From: Glycine soja
Lineage: Eukaryota; Streptophyta; Magnoliopsida; Fabales; Fabaceae
Direction of reading: 5' to 3'
DNA length: 64,000 nucleotides
Assembly: GCF_004193775.1 (NCBI RefSeq)
Contig: NC_041011.1
Location: 41,175,167 to 41,239,166, forward strand
Part shown: one piece after another, positions 34,526 through 44,921 of the stretch
Numbering within the stretch: position 1 is the stretch's first letter
Layout of the letters: the number at the start of each line of letters is the position of its first letter
Program-made: the position numbers and the translations under genes
The notes under the pieces: model-generated
Seen by the model: the letters and a program-made list of their open reading frames with translations, nothing else
Database searches by the model: none
What the model was told of the DNA's origin: nothing

Positions 34526-37373
34526 ATGGATAGGGTATTCTCAGTGGACGATATCTCCGATCATTTCTGGCCGCCGCCTCCGATCCCCGTCTCCGGCGCC
34601 AACACCTCCTCTCAGATGAGCCGCAGCGCCTCCGAGTGGGCCTTTCAGCGCTTCATCCAGGAAGCTTCCGCCTCCGCACCCTCTCCTCCGTCTTCTTCCT
34701 CCCCCGCCGACGTCGTATTCGTGGAGATCGATGATCAGCCCAAACCCACCCCTCCGCCTCCGTCACACGGCGGCGTTCTGCCCAGTGACCCTGGTCCCGT
34801 GGCCCTTGACTCCGAGGAATACCAGGCCTTTCTCAAGAGCAAGCTCAACCTCGCATGCGCCGCCGTCGCCATGACTAGGGTAATTCTTTCCCCTTTCTTC
34901 CTCCTCCAATGCTTCCGATTTGGATCTCTTTTTTGCCTCCTCGTTTTTCTATTTGCATTCCGGGATCTCCTTATGGAACTTTTGTAAAGTGTGCTTTATG
35001 TTTCAATTAAAACCTAAATCAATATTCTTAAAGTCAATTCGCCATTTTAATTCCATATGCATAAAGTTTGTACGCAATATATGTTATATAACATGTTCAT
35101 GCGCAACTATTCCTTAGTTAATGCTCCTAGAACTTCAAGTATCAGAAAACATGATAAGTCGTCTCTTAAATATTAAAAAATCCTTCAATTTAGTCCTCAA
35201 ACTTCAATGAAATACATTAACTCATAGGGGTTAAACTGAAGAATATTCAATATTTTAGTAATTACTGTAAGTAGTTTTGTTACTTTAGAGACTATTTAGG
35301 AGAGAGAGTAATAGTTTAAGGATGAATTTGGTGGTTTATTTATTATGTAGTAATTCAGAGTGATACTGATTGAATACTGATGTATTTGTCTGTTTTTTAC
35401 TTCCTCGGGTACAAATCAGTTGAAATTGTCAGTGTGTTCTTTCAACAAATAGCTATACAGGAATTAGGATGAAGCATCCAAAGAAAAGGTCTTCAATGGC
35501 TACCATAAACGGCTTTATATTTACATCTACTTTTTCTCATATTTTCCCACTGAGAATTGAGCCAGTATCTAATGTTTTCCCCTACTCATTCAATAGGGAT
35601 CTTTGGCTAAATCTCAAGACCCGTCCCCTTTTTCTGATGGTGGATCACAGCCGACTAATCCTTCTCTAGTTGGATCTCAGACTACTTCTAAAGGTTTGAA
35701 TTGGTAAATATTTATGCATACATGTATTAAAAAAGTTTAATGACAATACAGGGTCAGTAAGTAAAGTAGAGTTGCCTGAATGCTGAATGCAAAATAAATT
35801 AGTAGCTATTAGCAACAGTTGCATGAGTAGGATGAATGCATGATCTATATCTAACATTTTATTTTAGTCAGAAAACTATTGCTCTCTTTCATTAAGTAGC
35901 TTTAGGGTTTGATTTTTATTTCTCTTTATATGGATAACACCTATTGAATTATGTCAAATGTATCTGTCTATGTAGGATCTATTCCTTCTGGAAATGATCA
36001 ATCTAAGTTACAAGATAAAGATACCAATGCACCAGTTGGGATTCCTTCCATACCTGCCATACAAAAGAAACCTGCTGTTGCAATTAGGCCATCTACAAGT
36101 GGATCATCAAGAGAACAGTCAGATGATGAGGACATTGAGGGAGAGACATCTATGAATGACAACACAGACCCTGCTGATGTAAAACGAGTAAGGAGGTAAC
36201 AATATTCTCAAAATTACCTGACTTTGTTTAGAAAATGCCAGTGCTTCTTGTATACTCAGGAGTTAAATGTACTATCATGTATTTGTGTTCGGAGTGATTT
36301 AGAAGTTTGTTTTACTCAGTAGGATTTGCCAGCTCCTGCTAAGTGAACTTAGTGATTTGCATGCCAGAAAAGTTGTATCCAGTATCACATTAGATCTTTG
36401 AAGTGAGAGTAATGCTGCTTACTCTATTATTATTTTTTTCCAACAAATTGTGCGTAATCTGTTGGGGTTGTTGCATTTTTCTTAAAGGGATTATGAATGA
36501 TGAATCTTCTAATTTATGCAGTAAGTTGAACAAATTTTATACTGGTGGCAAGTTCAACTGGGGGACAAATTATGCTTCGGTTAATTCAATGCCTAATAGT
36601 TACATTTTATATCTCAGGATGCTATCCAATAGGGAGTCAGCCCGTCGCTCTAGAAGAAGAAAGCAGGCTCATTTAACTGACCTAGAAACACAGGTGTGTA
36701 TATTATATTCTATAGATTTGTTTATGCCCCCTTTGGTGTGTTGGACGGTTAGTCCTCCCATGGAAGGAAGTATTGATGCTTTCTGACATTTTATTCTATC
36801 ATAGGTTTCTCAATTAAGAGGTGAAAATTCTACCTTGTTAAAGCGCCTTACTGATGTTAGTCAGAAATACAGCGACTCTGCTGTTGACAACAGAGTTTTA
36901 AAAGCTGATGTTGAAACATTAAGAGCAAAGGTAAAGCTCTACTTTATACTTAAACTTACTGGCCCTTTCTAACATGTTATTCTCATTTTTAGGTGAAGAT
37001 GGCTGAAGAGACCGTCAAAAGAATTACTGGGTTGAACCCAATGCCTCATGCCATGTCTGATATATCATCATTGGGCCTGCCATCATTTGATGGAAGAAGC
37101 CCTTCAGACACTTCAGCTGATGCATCTGTTCCTGTGCAAGATGATCCACATCATCACTTCTATCAACCCACATTGAATAATCCTATTCCCAGTCATGATC
37201 AGATAGTCAACAATGGTTTGGGGGGCATTTCTTCAATTGAAAATGTGCAGCAGCAGAACGCTGCAGCAGTGGTAGGTGGGAACAAGATAGGTCAAACAGC
37301 ATCCCTGCAGCGGGTGGCTAGCTTGGAACATCTTCAGAAGCGGATTCGTGGTGGACCTCCATCTGAGCAGTAA
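34526..37373 (+). CDS. Group C bZIP transcription factor (CPRF2 / AtbZIP10-25 type), 417 aa, six exons
   Basis: A nuclear DNA-binding protein of plant group C, whose members bind ACGT-core elements and heterodimerise with group S1 bZIPs in energy and seed-storage gene control (family knowledge). Exons are 34526-34879, 35597-35693, 35976-36195, 36618-36693, 36805-36930 and 36993-37373; all introns are GT-AG and phases agree (1,254 nt). The N-terminus [15 protein letters not shown] and the [10 protein letters not shown] motif are group C signatures. The basic region has Asn228-x7-Arg236 within [13 protein letters not shown]. The zipper follows the heptad Leu246, Leu253, Leu260, Val267, Ser274, Leu281, Leu288, long as expected for this group. 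A Ser/Asp/Glu-rich stretch precedes the basic region. The C-terminus ([18 protein letters not shown]) is also conserved. The start codon follows three tandem ACGAT units. Intact; the exact orthologue is not decided. Confidence 0.96.
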
Positions 37374-38620
37374 CTAAGTAGCCAGATCTTAAGGTTGCTT
37401 TGCCAAAAAATTATTCTAAAACAGTTATTTCTGTTGCCTATTCTTCTGGAATACATTGTAAATCATTTGATGGAGCACATGATGCTGGATTCAATTAGTG
37501 CACCCCGTTTTTTTTTTTTTTTTTTTTTTTATAAAAATAATATAAAATGAACTTTACCTTCTTTCTAGTTTAACAATTCTTAATCCCTGCGAATTTTTTT
37601 CAAGTAAATACCCTCACGATCGTATTTGGTCTTATGATGGGAAACTAGGGATGTAAACTAATCTAGTCGAGAACTGGAAATTTAGACTTGCAAAAATAAG
37701 GAGTTACTTAAGTCTGATTTGTTTATTTAAATGAGCCTATTTGAAAGTTTAAAATTGACTTATTTTAAAAAAAAGAAAAGGATAAGGTTGACTTGTGTAA
37801 CTTATCATAAATTTTTTGTTAAACAATTTTTTGTAACTTTATTTAGTATTTAGTATTTATTAAACATTTTAATACTAGATAATCTATTTTTTAATACTAG
37901 TTCGTAGAATTTTTTTGGATAACAGTTCGTAGTATTTTTTTTATGTTCTTTTAAGTGGAGTTTTGAATGATGTTCTTTTCGCTATTTTGTGTTATGGCAT
38001 GCAAATTGTTTTGGTATATATCCTTAATATGTGTCTGACTAAAGTGTGAGGAGGTTTATATTCAGAACTTATATATAGAGGATATTTAATATTTAATTTT
38101 AAAAAAATTAATACAGAATTTTAATAAAATTAAAAACATTTAATATTTCAAAAAACCGAAAAGTAAAATTATGAAATTATTCATCAAGAGGATATACAAT
38201 TCTCAAGCATTCTTAATGATATGCGTTATTAACTAGCACATTCTGTGGCACATTTCCTGGACGTGATATTCCCAATCAAGATAATCGTCGACGATCAACA
38301 GAAAGCATTTGAACAATTTTATTTTTTAAAAAAAAAAATCGGAGTTAATAATTTTTTTTTTCTGAAAGCAAAATATTTTACAGTTATGAGAATAGGTCTC
38401 TGAAACGTAGAGAAATTGTTTTCTCTTCCAACCAAGTGTTTTTGATACGCAGTCACGGAAGCAATAATATTATGGATAATATGCAATCCCAAGTAAGATT
38501 GGGGTGAACCAATAAAAACTCTTGAAGCAATCCCACCCCACCCGCTACCTGACTCTGTTGTCGAAACAATCTTGTTTCTGCTGCTGATAATCTCTTGGCC
38601 AAAGCCAGAGAATAGAATCA
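37374..38620. other. Intergenic: bZIP 3' region and THA4 promoter
   Basis: A T23 run lies at 37508-37530. The rest is AT-rich without a recognisable gene. The last 150 bp or so before 38628 is less AT-rich and is probably the THA4 leader. Confidence 0.5.
37508..37530 (+). repeat. Poly(T)23 tract
   Basis: A homopolymer run of 23 T, about 135 bp after the bZIP stop codon. Confidence 0.95.
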
Positions 38621-38627
38621 CACCAAC

Positions 38628-39796
38628 ATGGATTTGACCCTTTCTCTTTCTCCTTCTTCTTCTTCTTTAGTTACCTCGAGACTTGGTTACTCTTCCTCCT
38701 CTTCCTCCTTGGCCACCAACTCTAACGCTAACTCGAGGAAAGCTAGAATCAGCACCCGAAGAAGTAAGGCTCTAACTTGCAACGCTTTGTTCGGATTGGG
38801 CTTGCCCGAACTCGCCGTTATTGCCGGTGTTGCTGCCCTCGCTTTCGGACCCAAGAATTTGCCCCAAGTGGGTCGCTCCCTCGGCAAAACTATTAAGAGC
38901 TTCCAACAGGTCCGTTTTAGCCATATTCTGTTTTGAGTTACACGTTTTTGCTATGTATATAGAGCAGCTACTACACTTGCAAGTTGCAGTTGCAATGTAA
39001 CATATTGTGAAACCTCATTCACTCAATTAGCACATGATAGTTGAAAAAATTTAGAAGAGCCTCATGCCTTGCCCATGACTACAACTCATAATTCAAGAAA
39101 ATAAAGTCTGTATTGTGTGAGGAAGAATTACTTCTTTAACTGGCTCCCTGTTTGTGGCTTAATTAAAGTGAGATTGGATTCAAGATTTTTGTTGTTCACA
39201 ACTTCACAGTTCACATCCACCACAACACAAGTATAGCTTATTGTACAAGTAATAAAGGCTTAAAACCAAGTCATACTCATCCATAGATACGAGTAATAAT
39301 CCAAATTGCATCAATGTGTAACTAAAGAGATTTAGCTACTCATGGAAAAAGACGAATAAAATTAAGAAAAAAAAAGCAAGAGTGACAACCCCCGTTAATG
39401 ATCCTTGGAAACCTTGACTATCCTCTGCAAAAGAGTCCTTTTGTCATTCACTTAAATTCGGATTCAATTTGAGCAAAATTTCTAACTCAACAATTTGTCT
39501 ATTTCACATGAGATTTATTGAGGACTTTCTGCATATATAGGTGTCTACTCTAAAGTCTAAACTGTAAGGTAAAAGTAAAATATAACAACAAAACAAACAA
39601 ACAGACAGTTACATTGCCCTTAATTGGTCGTTACTTAATAGATTTTAAAATCTTGCAGGCAGCAAAGGAGTTTGAGTCCGAGATTAAAAAGGAACCTGAT
39701 TCTACAGAAGAGAACCCTACTGCTGCTGAGAAACCAATTGCTGCGAGTAAACAGGAGGAGCAAGAGACTAAGGTGTCTACTAAAGATAATGTATGA
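38628..39796 (+). CDS. THA4: Chloroplast Tha4/TatA, Sec-independent protein translocase subunit, 139 aa
   Basis: A subunit of the thylakoid twin-arginine translocase that uses the proton gradient to move folded proteins into the lumen; Tha4 oligomers are thought to join the Hcf106-cpTatC receptor during transport. Exons are 38628-38909 and 39659-39796 with a GT-AG intron of 749 bp at phase 0. The first ~50 residues are Ser/Arg-rich, a stromal transit peptide. The single membrane segment (about 59-73) contains the key Glu61, followed by the hinge FGPK (73-76) and an amphipathic helix through VGRSLGKTIKSF. Exon 2 encodes the acidic Lys/Glu tail ending STKDNV, as in pea Tha4. Length matches the pea precursor closely. 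Intact. Confidence 0.96.
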
Positions 39797-40129
39797 GATG
39801 TAGTAGAGCAGACATATTTTGGTAAAAACCCTGGTGGACTTATACATTTAAAAGAAACATTATTCTAAAATTGACATTTAATAGTTTTGCTTTTCCAGAG
39901 TGGAATCAAGTCGTGTTTTCTGTAGTGCAAGTATTCTTTAATTTTCTTTCTTTCTAACTATCAATCGGAAACAACCATGGGATAGCTGCACTTTTACAAA
40001 TGAAGGAGGAAGAACAGAGTTGTATGACTTGTGAATATGACCATGCTTCTTAGAATTTGTGTTTAAACTTAATTCAAACCTAAAAACTAGCTTACCGGGG
40101 AATAGGGATTGTGATTGTGACACTTAACT
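39797..40129. other. THA4 3' region
   Basis: Probable 3' UTR and short intergenic DNA before the copia remnant. No gene is recognised. Confidence 0.5.
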
Positions 40130-40396
40130 GAGACACGTGACAAATCATGAAAATCAGAAATTGAAGGATCTAAAAGCGAAGAACTGTCCATTTCAAGCAT
40201 TAGACAGTTCTACCTTGAAGACAATCATAAGTAAATAAAGACACATCAATGAAAATTTGAGACTCTGAATCAGAAATATCGAGGTACAATACGAGTCAAA
40301 TGTGCTCATTTGCAAGCATTACAAAAGGAGTTTGAAGTGCTCTGCTTGCACTTGTTATCGTCAACAAGATGAAAGCCATGGGTCTTAATGAGGGAG
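40130..40396 (+). pseudogene. Copia gag remnant, left part (split by the gypsy insertion)
   Basis: Translations in shifting frames give pieces of a copia gag: KLKDLKAKNCPFQALD, then RVKCAHLQALQKEFEVL, then MKAMGLNEG right up to the gypsy LTR. The family order matches the sequence beginning GETAVVKKILR immediately beyond the gypsy element at 53598. The copia element was already decayed, with frameshifts and stops. Confidence 0.85.
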
Positions 40397-41331
40397 TGTT
40401 AGCCCATATTTTCGACGGGCTAAAATATGCTCTAAGTATGCATGGGATATCGTCTCGAGGTTCGAAGCGTATTACAGAGCAAGAGTATGGTCAGGACCTG
40501 CTCGAATCGAAAAGAGAGGAGAGTCTTTAAGAAGGAATTCCCAGGTTCAAAGGAGTATTTACGAAGTACAAAGCTAAGACAAGAAAGAGGACTTCGAGTT
40601 ATTGGGCAATTCGAACTGGTGTATGGACGAGTCGAAGTCGAGGCAGCAAGAGTTCTGGACTTAGCGTAATTTCTGAACAAATCTTCACCGAATCAGTTCG
40701 ATCTCGAGCAATGTGGATAACCGTTCTAAGGAGCAGTTATGTGCATGTGAAATGTACGTGGCAGGACACTTGGCATTAGGATAGTGTTCGACCGTTAGGG
40801 CAGTTTATTTTCGAATGCCTATATATAGCAATTTTTAGTTAGATTTCAAGGTCGCAAATCATTTCTACAGAATCCTTACACTCAAAGTACCCAGCGCAGA
40901 GAGAAACGAGTACACAAGGAGAATGTATGTTTGTTTGTGAACCATTTTAAATTTCTGTAAACTTTACGTTTCGAATGCAATGCAATTTACGCTTCACTTT
41001 AGAATTCCTCTTTTAAATGGTTCATTCGATCGAGTGAACTAACTGCTCCTTTACATTCTGCAATTTTCCTCCCTTGTTAATTTACTTCCAGCATTTCGAT
41101 TCTGTCAAAGAATTTTCCTTTCCTTGCCTAGTTATTTCCAGCATTTCGATTTCTGTTAAACAATTTTACTTTCTGCAAATTTCGAACCAGTGAGTGTTTG
41201 TTGCAATGATGAACATTAACGGTTTTATGTTTAAAGCAAACACGCAAATGACATGCTCCTGAGATTCACTAGTTGGTCTCGCAAGCAATTAACTTAGACT
41301 AGCGGTTGTTTACCAAATTCCAGTGTAAACA
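40397..41331 (+). repeat. 5' LTR of the gypsy element
   Basis: Begins TGTTAGCCCATA and ends GTGTAAACA. A TATA box, TATATATA, lies at 40820-40827, so transcripts should start near 40850. An open frame of about 80 codons exists on each strand but is identical in both LTRs and has no domain. Confidence 0.97.
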
Positions 41332-41333
41332 AA

Positions 41334-41352
41334 TTGGCACGCCCAGTGGGAC
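41334..41352 (+). other. Primer binding site of the gypsy element
   Basis: TTGGCACGCCCAGTGGGAC lies two bases after the 5' LTR. It resembles primer sites of other Tat/Athila-side plant gypsy elements; the priming tRNA was not determined. Confidence 0.7.
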
Positions 41353-41441
41353 GGGTCAATTGTGTGTTTTGGTTTTAAATTATTTTTAAAGTTTTGTTTG
41401 TTGCAGTTGGTTTATTGCCTTCTTAATTGTTTTGATTTTGT

Positions 41442-44400
41442 ATGCATTTAAGAAGTGGGAAATCTGTTCCACACTTAACAGAATTCAAAACTCGTACAAG
41501 GATGGCTAGACCACCCCCAAGCAATCGAAACAATGACCTTCCAAATATGGAGGGGCAACCAACGCAAACATCTGTCAGTAATGCCAATATAAATTCTGGT
41601 ATAGGAGCAATTCCTGACCAAACTGTTGGCACGATTAGTTCAACCGCTTCGACGGTTATGAATCAAACAGGGGTAACCTCTCCCATGACCAACATGACGT
41701 TGGCAAGTTCGACCACGTCAGCATCTGCTTTTGCCCCTTGGAACAACCCTAGTTTAGGGAATCCCAGTGGAAGTCCCTTTCGACCGCCTCAAAACCCTCT
41801 ATATGGCATGCCTACATCTTTGATGGTAGGGTTGCAAAATTCTCAACCAAACATAGAGAATCTTAATATGTCCTCTCCATCAGGATCTGTAGCGGGCAAT
41901 CAAGGTAGGGTAATTCCGCAACATTTAACTAATACATCCGTTTTGTCACTCAGACAACAAATGGATGAAAGTAACCATGATATGGTTAACATGTTAACAC
42001 AACAAATAGGAACTGTTATTAACCCTTTAATTCAAAATACAAATGACAGTTACCAAACGTTAACAAATCAAATAAGTCGAATTGCTGACTTTTTTGGGGC
42101 ACCACCCATACAACAACCACCAATTCGACAGATCCAAATACAGGCGCCTGTCCAAGAGATACAGATGCCTAATAACCCCGGGATGCAAATGGCTCAAGCA
42201 CCACAACCAGCGGCACGCATAGAGCCACCAGTCCAACAGGTCGAACCAAACCCTGGTATAGTATTGGTAAATAGGAACCAAAATGCTGATGAAGTAATAG
42301 GGAATATTCAACAAAACCGTTTCGATATGCAGAATAACCTAGCCCAAATGGTCGAAACGATTTTGGTGCAGAATGGTTTGAACTTAGGCTTACACAGGCC
42401 TAATTTTGTGTCTCCATTATCTGAGTATGTGTTACAGACAGAATTACCAAGGGGTGTGAAAATCCCTAAGTTTACCAAGTTTGCGGGAGAGACAAATGAG
42501 TCCACTGTCGAACACGTTGCTAGATATTTGGTTGAAGCAGGGGATTTGGCTAATAATGAAAATTTAAGAATGAAATTTTTCCCTAGTTCCTTGACTAAAA
42601 ATGCTTTTACATGGTTTACAACCCTTCCTCCTCATTCCATACATAATTGGAACCAATTGGAAAGGATTTTCCATGAGCAATTTTATATGGGACAGTCTAA
42701 GATCAGCCTTAAAGAGTTAGCCAGCGTTCGACGCAAGGCACTTGAATCAATTGATGATTATTTGAACAGATTCAGACTCTTAAAGGCAAGGTGTTTCACC
42801 CAAGTCCCTGAACATGAATTAGTCGAAATGGCTGCTGGTGGCCTAGACTATTCGATTAGAAAGAAATTAGATACCCAGTATTTAAGGGATATGGCTCAAT
42901 TGGCTGATAGAGTTCGACAACTCGAACGGTTGAAGGCCGAAAAGGCTAGAAATTCTAAATTCCACAAGAAGGAAAAGGTTGCTTATATCGAAACCAATGA
43001 CAGTGACCAGGAGTTCGATATTATATATGAAGATATCGAAGACAGTGAGGTTGATTTAGCAGAATTAAAACCTGGACCTCCTTATGTTTGTAAACTCCTT
43101 AGACCTTCCAATGGAAAAAACCCTGTTGAACCTAAAAATGATAAATTTATGTCTAAAACTTATACATTTGACATAACTAAATGTGATGAAATATTTGATT
43201 TATTAGTCACAGATGGCCAGATTGTTGTTCCTAAGGGCTTGAAAGTACCCCCAATCGAACAACAGAAAAAAAGGGGTTATTGTAAATTTCATAATTTCCT
43301 TGGCCATAAAACCTCACGTTGTGTTCTTTTCAGGGATTTGGTTCAAAAGGCTCTTGACGAAGGAAGGCTAAAATTTGGTGAGAAACCAAAGGTTGTTCAG
43401 GCAAATGCTGAAACATCCAAAGCTGCCGAAACTCTCTATGCGGAGCCCCAAGAAATAATGATGGTCGAAACAATGGAGGTGTCCCATGTGCAAGTTCAGG
43501 ATGTATCTGAAGAGGATTACAACGAACAGATGAAGGTTGTTTATCCTCAGGCTGAGGAGGAGTTAATTGATTTCTTGAACAGATGCAAACTCGAAAACAA
43601 GATTGTGATGCTCTGCCCTCGCTGCAGTGCAGTATGTGATAAGGAGGCTACTGAGGGCCTCAAGAAATACCAAGTTGTTAACAAGGGGGCAAGGCAGAAC
43701 CAACGTTTCGATAAAGGCAAAAGAGTTATGGTGCAGTCGAATACTAATCAGAAGTCGGGTCGAAGGAATACTTTCGCTCCTCCTGGTTCAGTGCCGGTCG
43801 AAAAATGGATGCACCAGGGACTCATAAGGTTCAACAAAGGGATTATGGAAGTAGGTGGTTCGAGTGGAACGAAGCAAATTGGCCCACAGGAGGCCAATAG
43901 GTACTCGTATAGGAACAATTACAAAGGAAAGAATCCTATGACGAGGACCCAATGGCGTAGGTTCCAGCGTCAGAAGAAATTGGCCCAGCAGAACCCGCAA
44001 ATGGGCCAATATAAAGAAGTATCTAGGAGGCCAGTAAAGGAGAGACTCCTGCCTCCAGTGGATGAAGACAAGATGGAGGATGAGGATCTACTGGATTCTG
44101 AGCCAGATTTCGATGTCATCTGTGTGGTATCTATCTTGCCATCTGAATATGATGTCCAATCTGAAGTTACTGAGATCGAAAGTGAGTTCGATCATTTTGA
44201 TATGGCTGACCCAAAGCCAGTATGTTACTATGTTATGAATAATGGCTGTGTGGAAGAGCAGTTAGCTTATTTCGAAAAGCCAGATTTTCAGATGAAAAGT
44301 CATCTCAAACCTCTTTTCATCAGAGCAAAAGTTGAGAATGTTGGAATCAACAAAGTGCTCATTGATGGAGGAGCGGCTGTCAACTTAATGCCTCGATCTA

Positions 44401-44921
44401 TGCTCTACAAGATCGGGAAACATGACACTGATCTATCTGCCCACAACATTGTGCTTTCGAATTATGAGGGCAAAACTGGCTATTCTTTGGGAGCCATTCA
44501 AGTAGATGTTGCTGTAGGCAGTATAGTTCGACCAACTCTTTTCCTGGTGATACAGTCTAAGGCTAATTTTAACTTGCTACTAGGAAGGGAGTGGATTCAT
44601 GGAGTTGGAGCTGTGCCATCTACCCTTCACCAGAAGCTCATTATCTGGAGGGAGGATGGGATTGTGGAAAATATAGAGGCGGATCAAAGCTTCTATAAGT
44701 CAGAGGTCGATAATGTTACTGCACAAACCTTTGACAAAAAGTTGGCTAACATAGCGCCTTGTGGTGACAAGGAGGCTGTTGTCGAATTGAGTGACAATGT
44801 TGTCCACTCTGTCAAACTCCATCCTACCTATGGGTTTATATGGGAGAGGGAGGAAATTAATGCTGTTCCTTCTGAAGATGGAGTCATTCCACCAACTGGG
44901 TGGAATATATATGAAGATTAA
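41442..44921 (+). CDS. Gypsy gag-protease, 1,159 aa
   Basis: Capsid/nucleocapsid precursor plus protease. The start codon MHLRSG is the usual opening of this type of plant gag. The first ~300 residues are rich in Pro, Gln and Asn. The Retrotrans_gag core lies at about 370-480 (KFFPSSLTKNAFTWF, LDYSIRKKL). A CX2HX4HX4C knuckle (CKFHNFLGHKTSRC) is near residue 613 and a basic Arg/Lys/Gln region follows at about 800-870. The aspartic protease is near 970-1060 with IDGGAAVNLMP, i.e. D-G-G instead of D-T/S-G; DGG-type sites are common in this lineage. The stop TAA (44919-44921) overlaps the start of pol by 11 bp. Single open frame, no breaks. Confidence 0.95.
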   Translation: MHLRSGKSVPHLTEFKTRTRMARPPPSNRNNDLPNMEGQPTQTSVSNANINSGIGAIPDQTVGTISSTASTVMNQTGVTSPMTNMTLASSTTSASAFAPWNNPSLGNPSGSPFRPPQNPLYGMPTSLMVGLQNSQPNIENLNMSSPSGSVAGNQGRVIPQHLTNTSVLSLRQQMDESNHDMVNMLTQQIGTVINPLIQNTNDSYQTLTNQISRIADFFGAPPIQQPPIRQIQIQAPVQEIQMPNNPGMQMAQAPQPAARIEPPVQQVEPNPGIVLVNRNQNADEVIGNIQQNRFDMQNNLAQMVETILVQNGLNLGLHRPNFVSPLSEYVLQTELPRGVKIPKFTKFAGETNESTVEHVARYLVEAGDLANNENLRMKFFPSSLTKNAFTWFTTLPPHSIHNWNQLERIFHEQFYMGQSKISLKELASVRRKALESIDDYLNRFRLLKARCFTQVPEHELVEMAAGGLDYSIRKKLDTQYLRDMAQLADRVRQLERLKAEKARNSKFHKKEKVAYIETNDSDQEFDIIYEDIEDSEVDLAELKPGPPYVCKLLRPSNGKNPVEPKNDKFMSKTYTFDITKCDEIFDLLVTDGQIVVPKGLKVPPIEQQKKRGYCKFHNFLGHKTSRCVLFRDLVQKALDEGRLKFGEKPKVVQANAETSKAAETLYAEPQEIMMVETMEVSHVQVQDVSEEDYNEQMKVVYPQAEEELIDFLNRCKLENKIVMLCPRCSAVCDKEATEGLKKYQVVNKGARQNQRFDKGKRVMVQSNTNQKSGRRNTFAPPGSVPVEKWMHQGLIRFNKGIMEVGGSSGTKQIGPQEANRYSYRNNYKGKNPMTRTQWRRFQRQKKLAQQNPQMGQYKEVSRRPVKERLLPPVDEDKMEDEDLLDSEPDFDVICVVSILPSEYDVQSEVTEIESEFDHFDMADPKPVCYYVMNNGCVEEQLAYFEKPDFQMKSHLKPLFIRAKVENVGINKVLIDGGAAVNLMPRSMLYKIGKHDTDLSAHNIVLSNYEGKTGYSLGAIQVDVAVGSIVRPTLFLVIQSKANFNLLLGREWIHGVGAVPSTLHQKLIIWREDGIVENIEADQSFYKSEVDNVTAQTFDKKLANIAPCGDKEAVVELSDNVVHSVKLHPTYGFIWEREEINAVPSEDGVIPPTGWNIYED

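Noticed and set aside
36403..36617. Possible extra bZIP exon upstream of the basic-region exon
   Set aside because: The open frame is intronic. The acceptor at 36616-36617 joins exon 3 in phase and yields the conserved basic region, whereas including the upstream part would not.
40432..40680. Frames of 75-82 codons on both strands of the gypsy LTR, repeated at 52696-52944
   Set aside because: They occur because the LTRs are identical. No domain is present and both strands are open over the same DNA.
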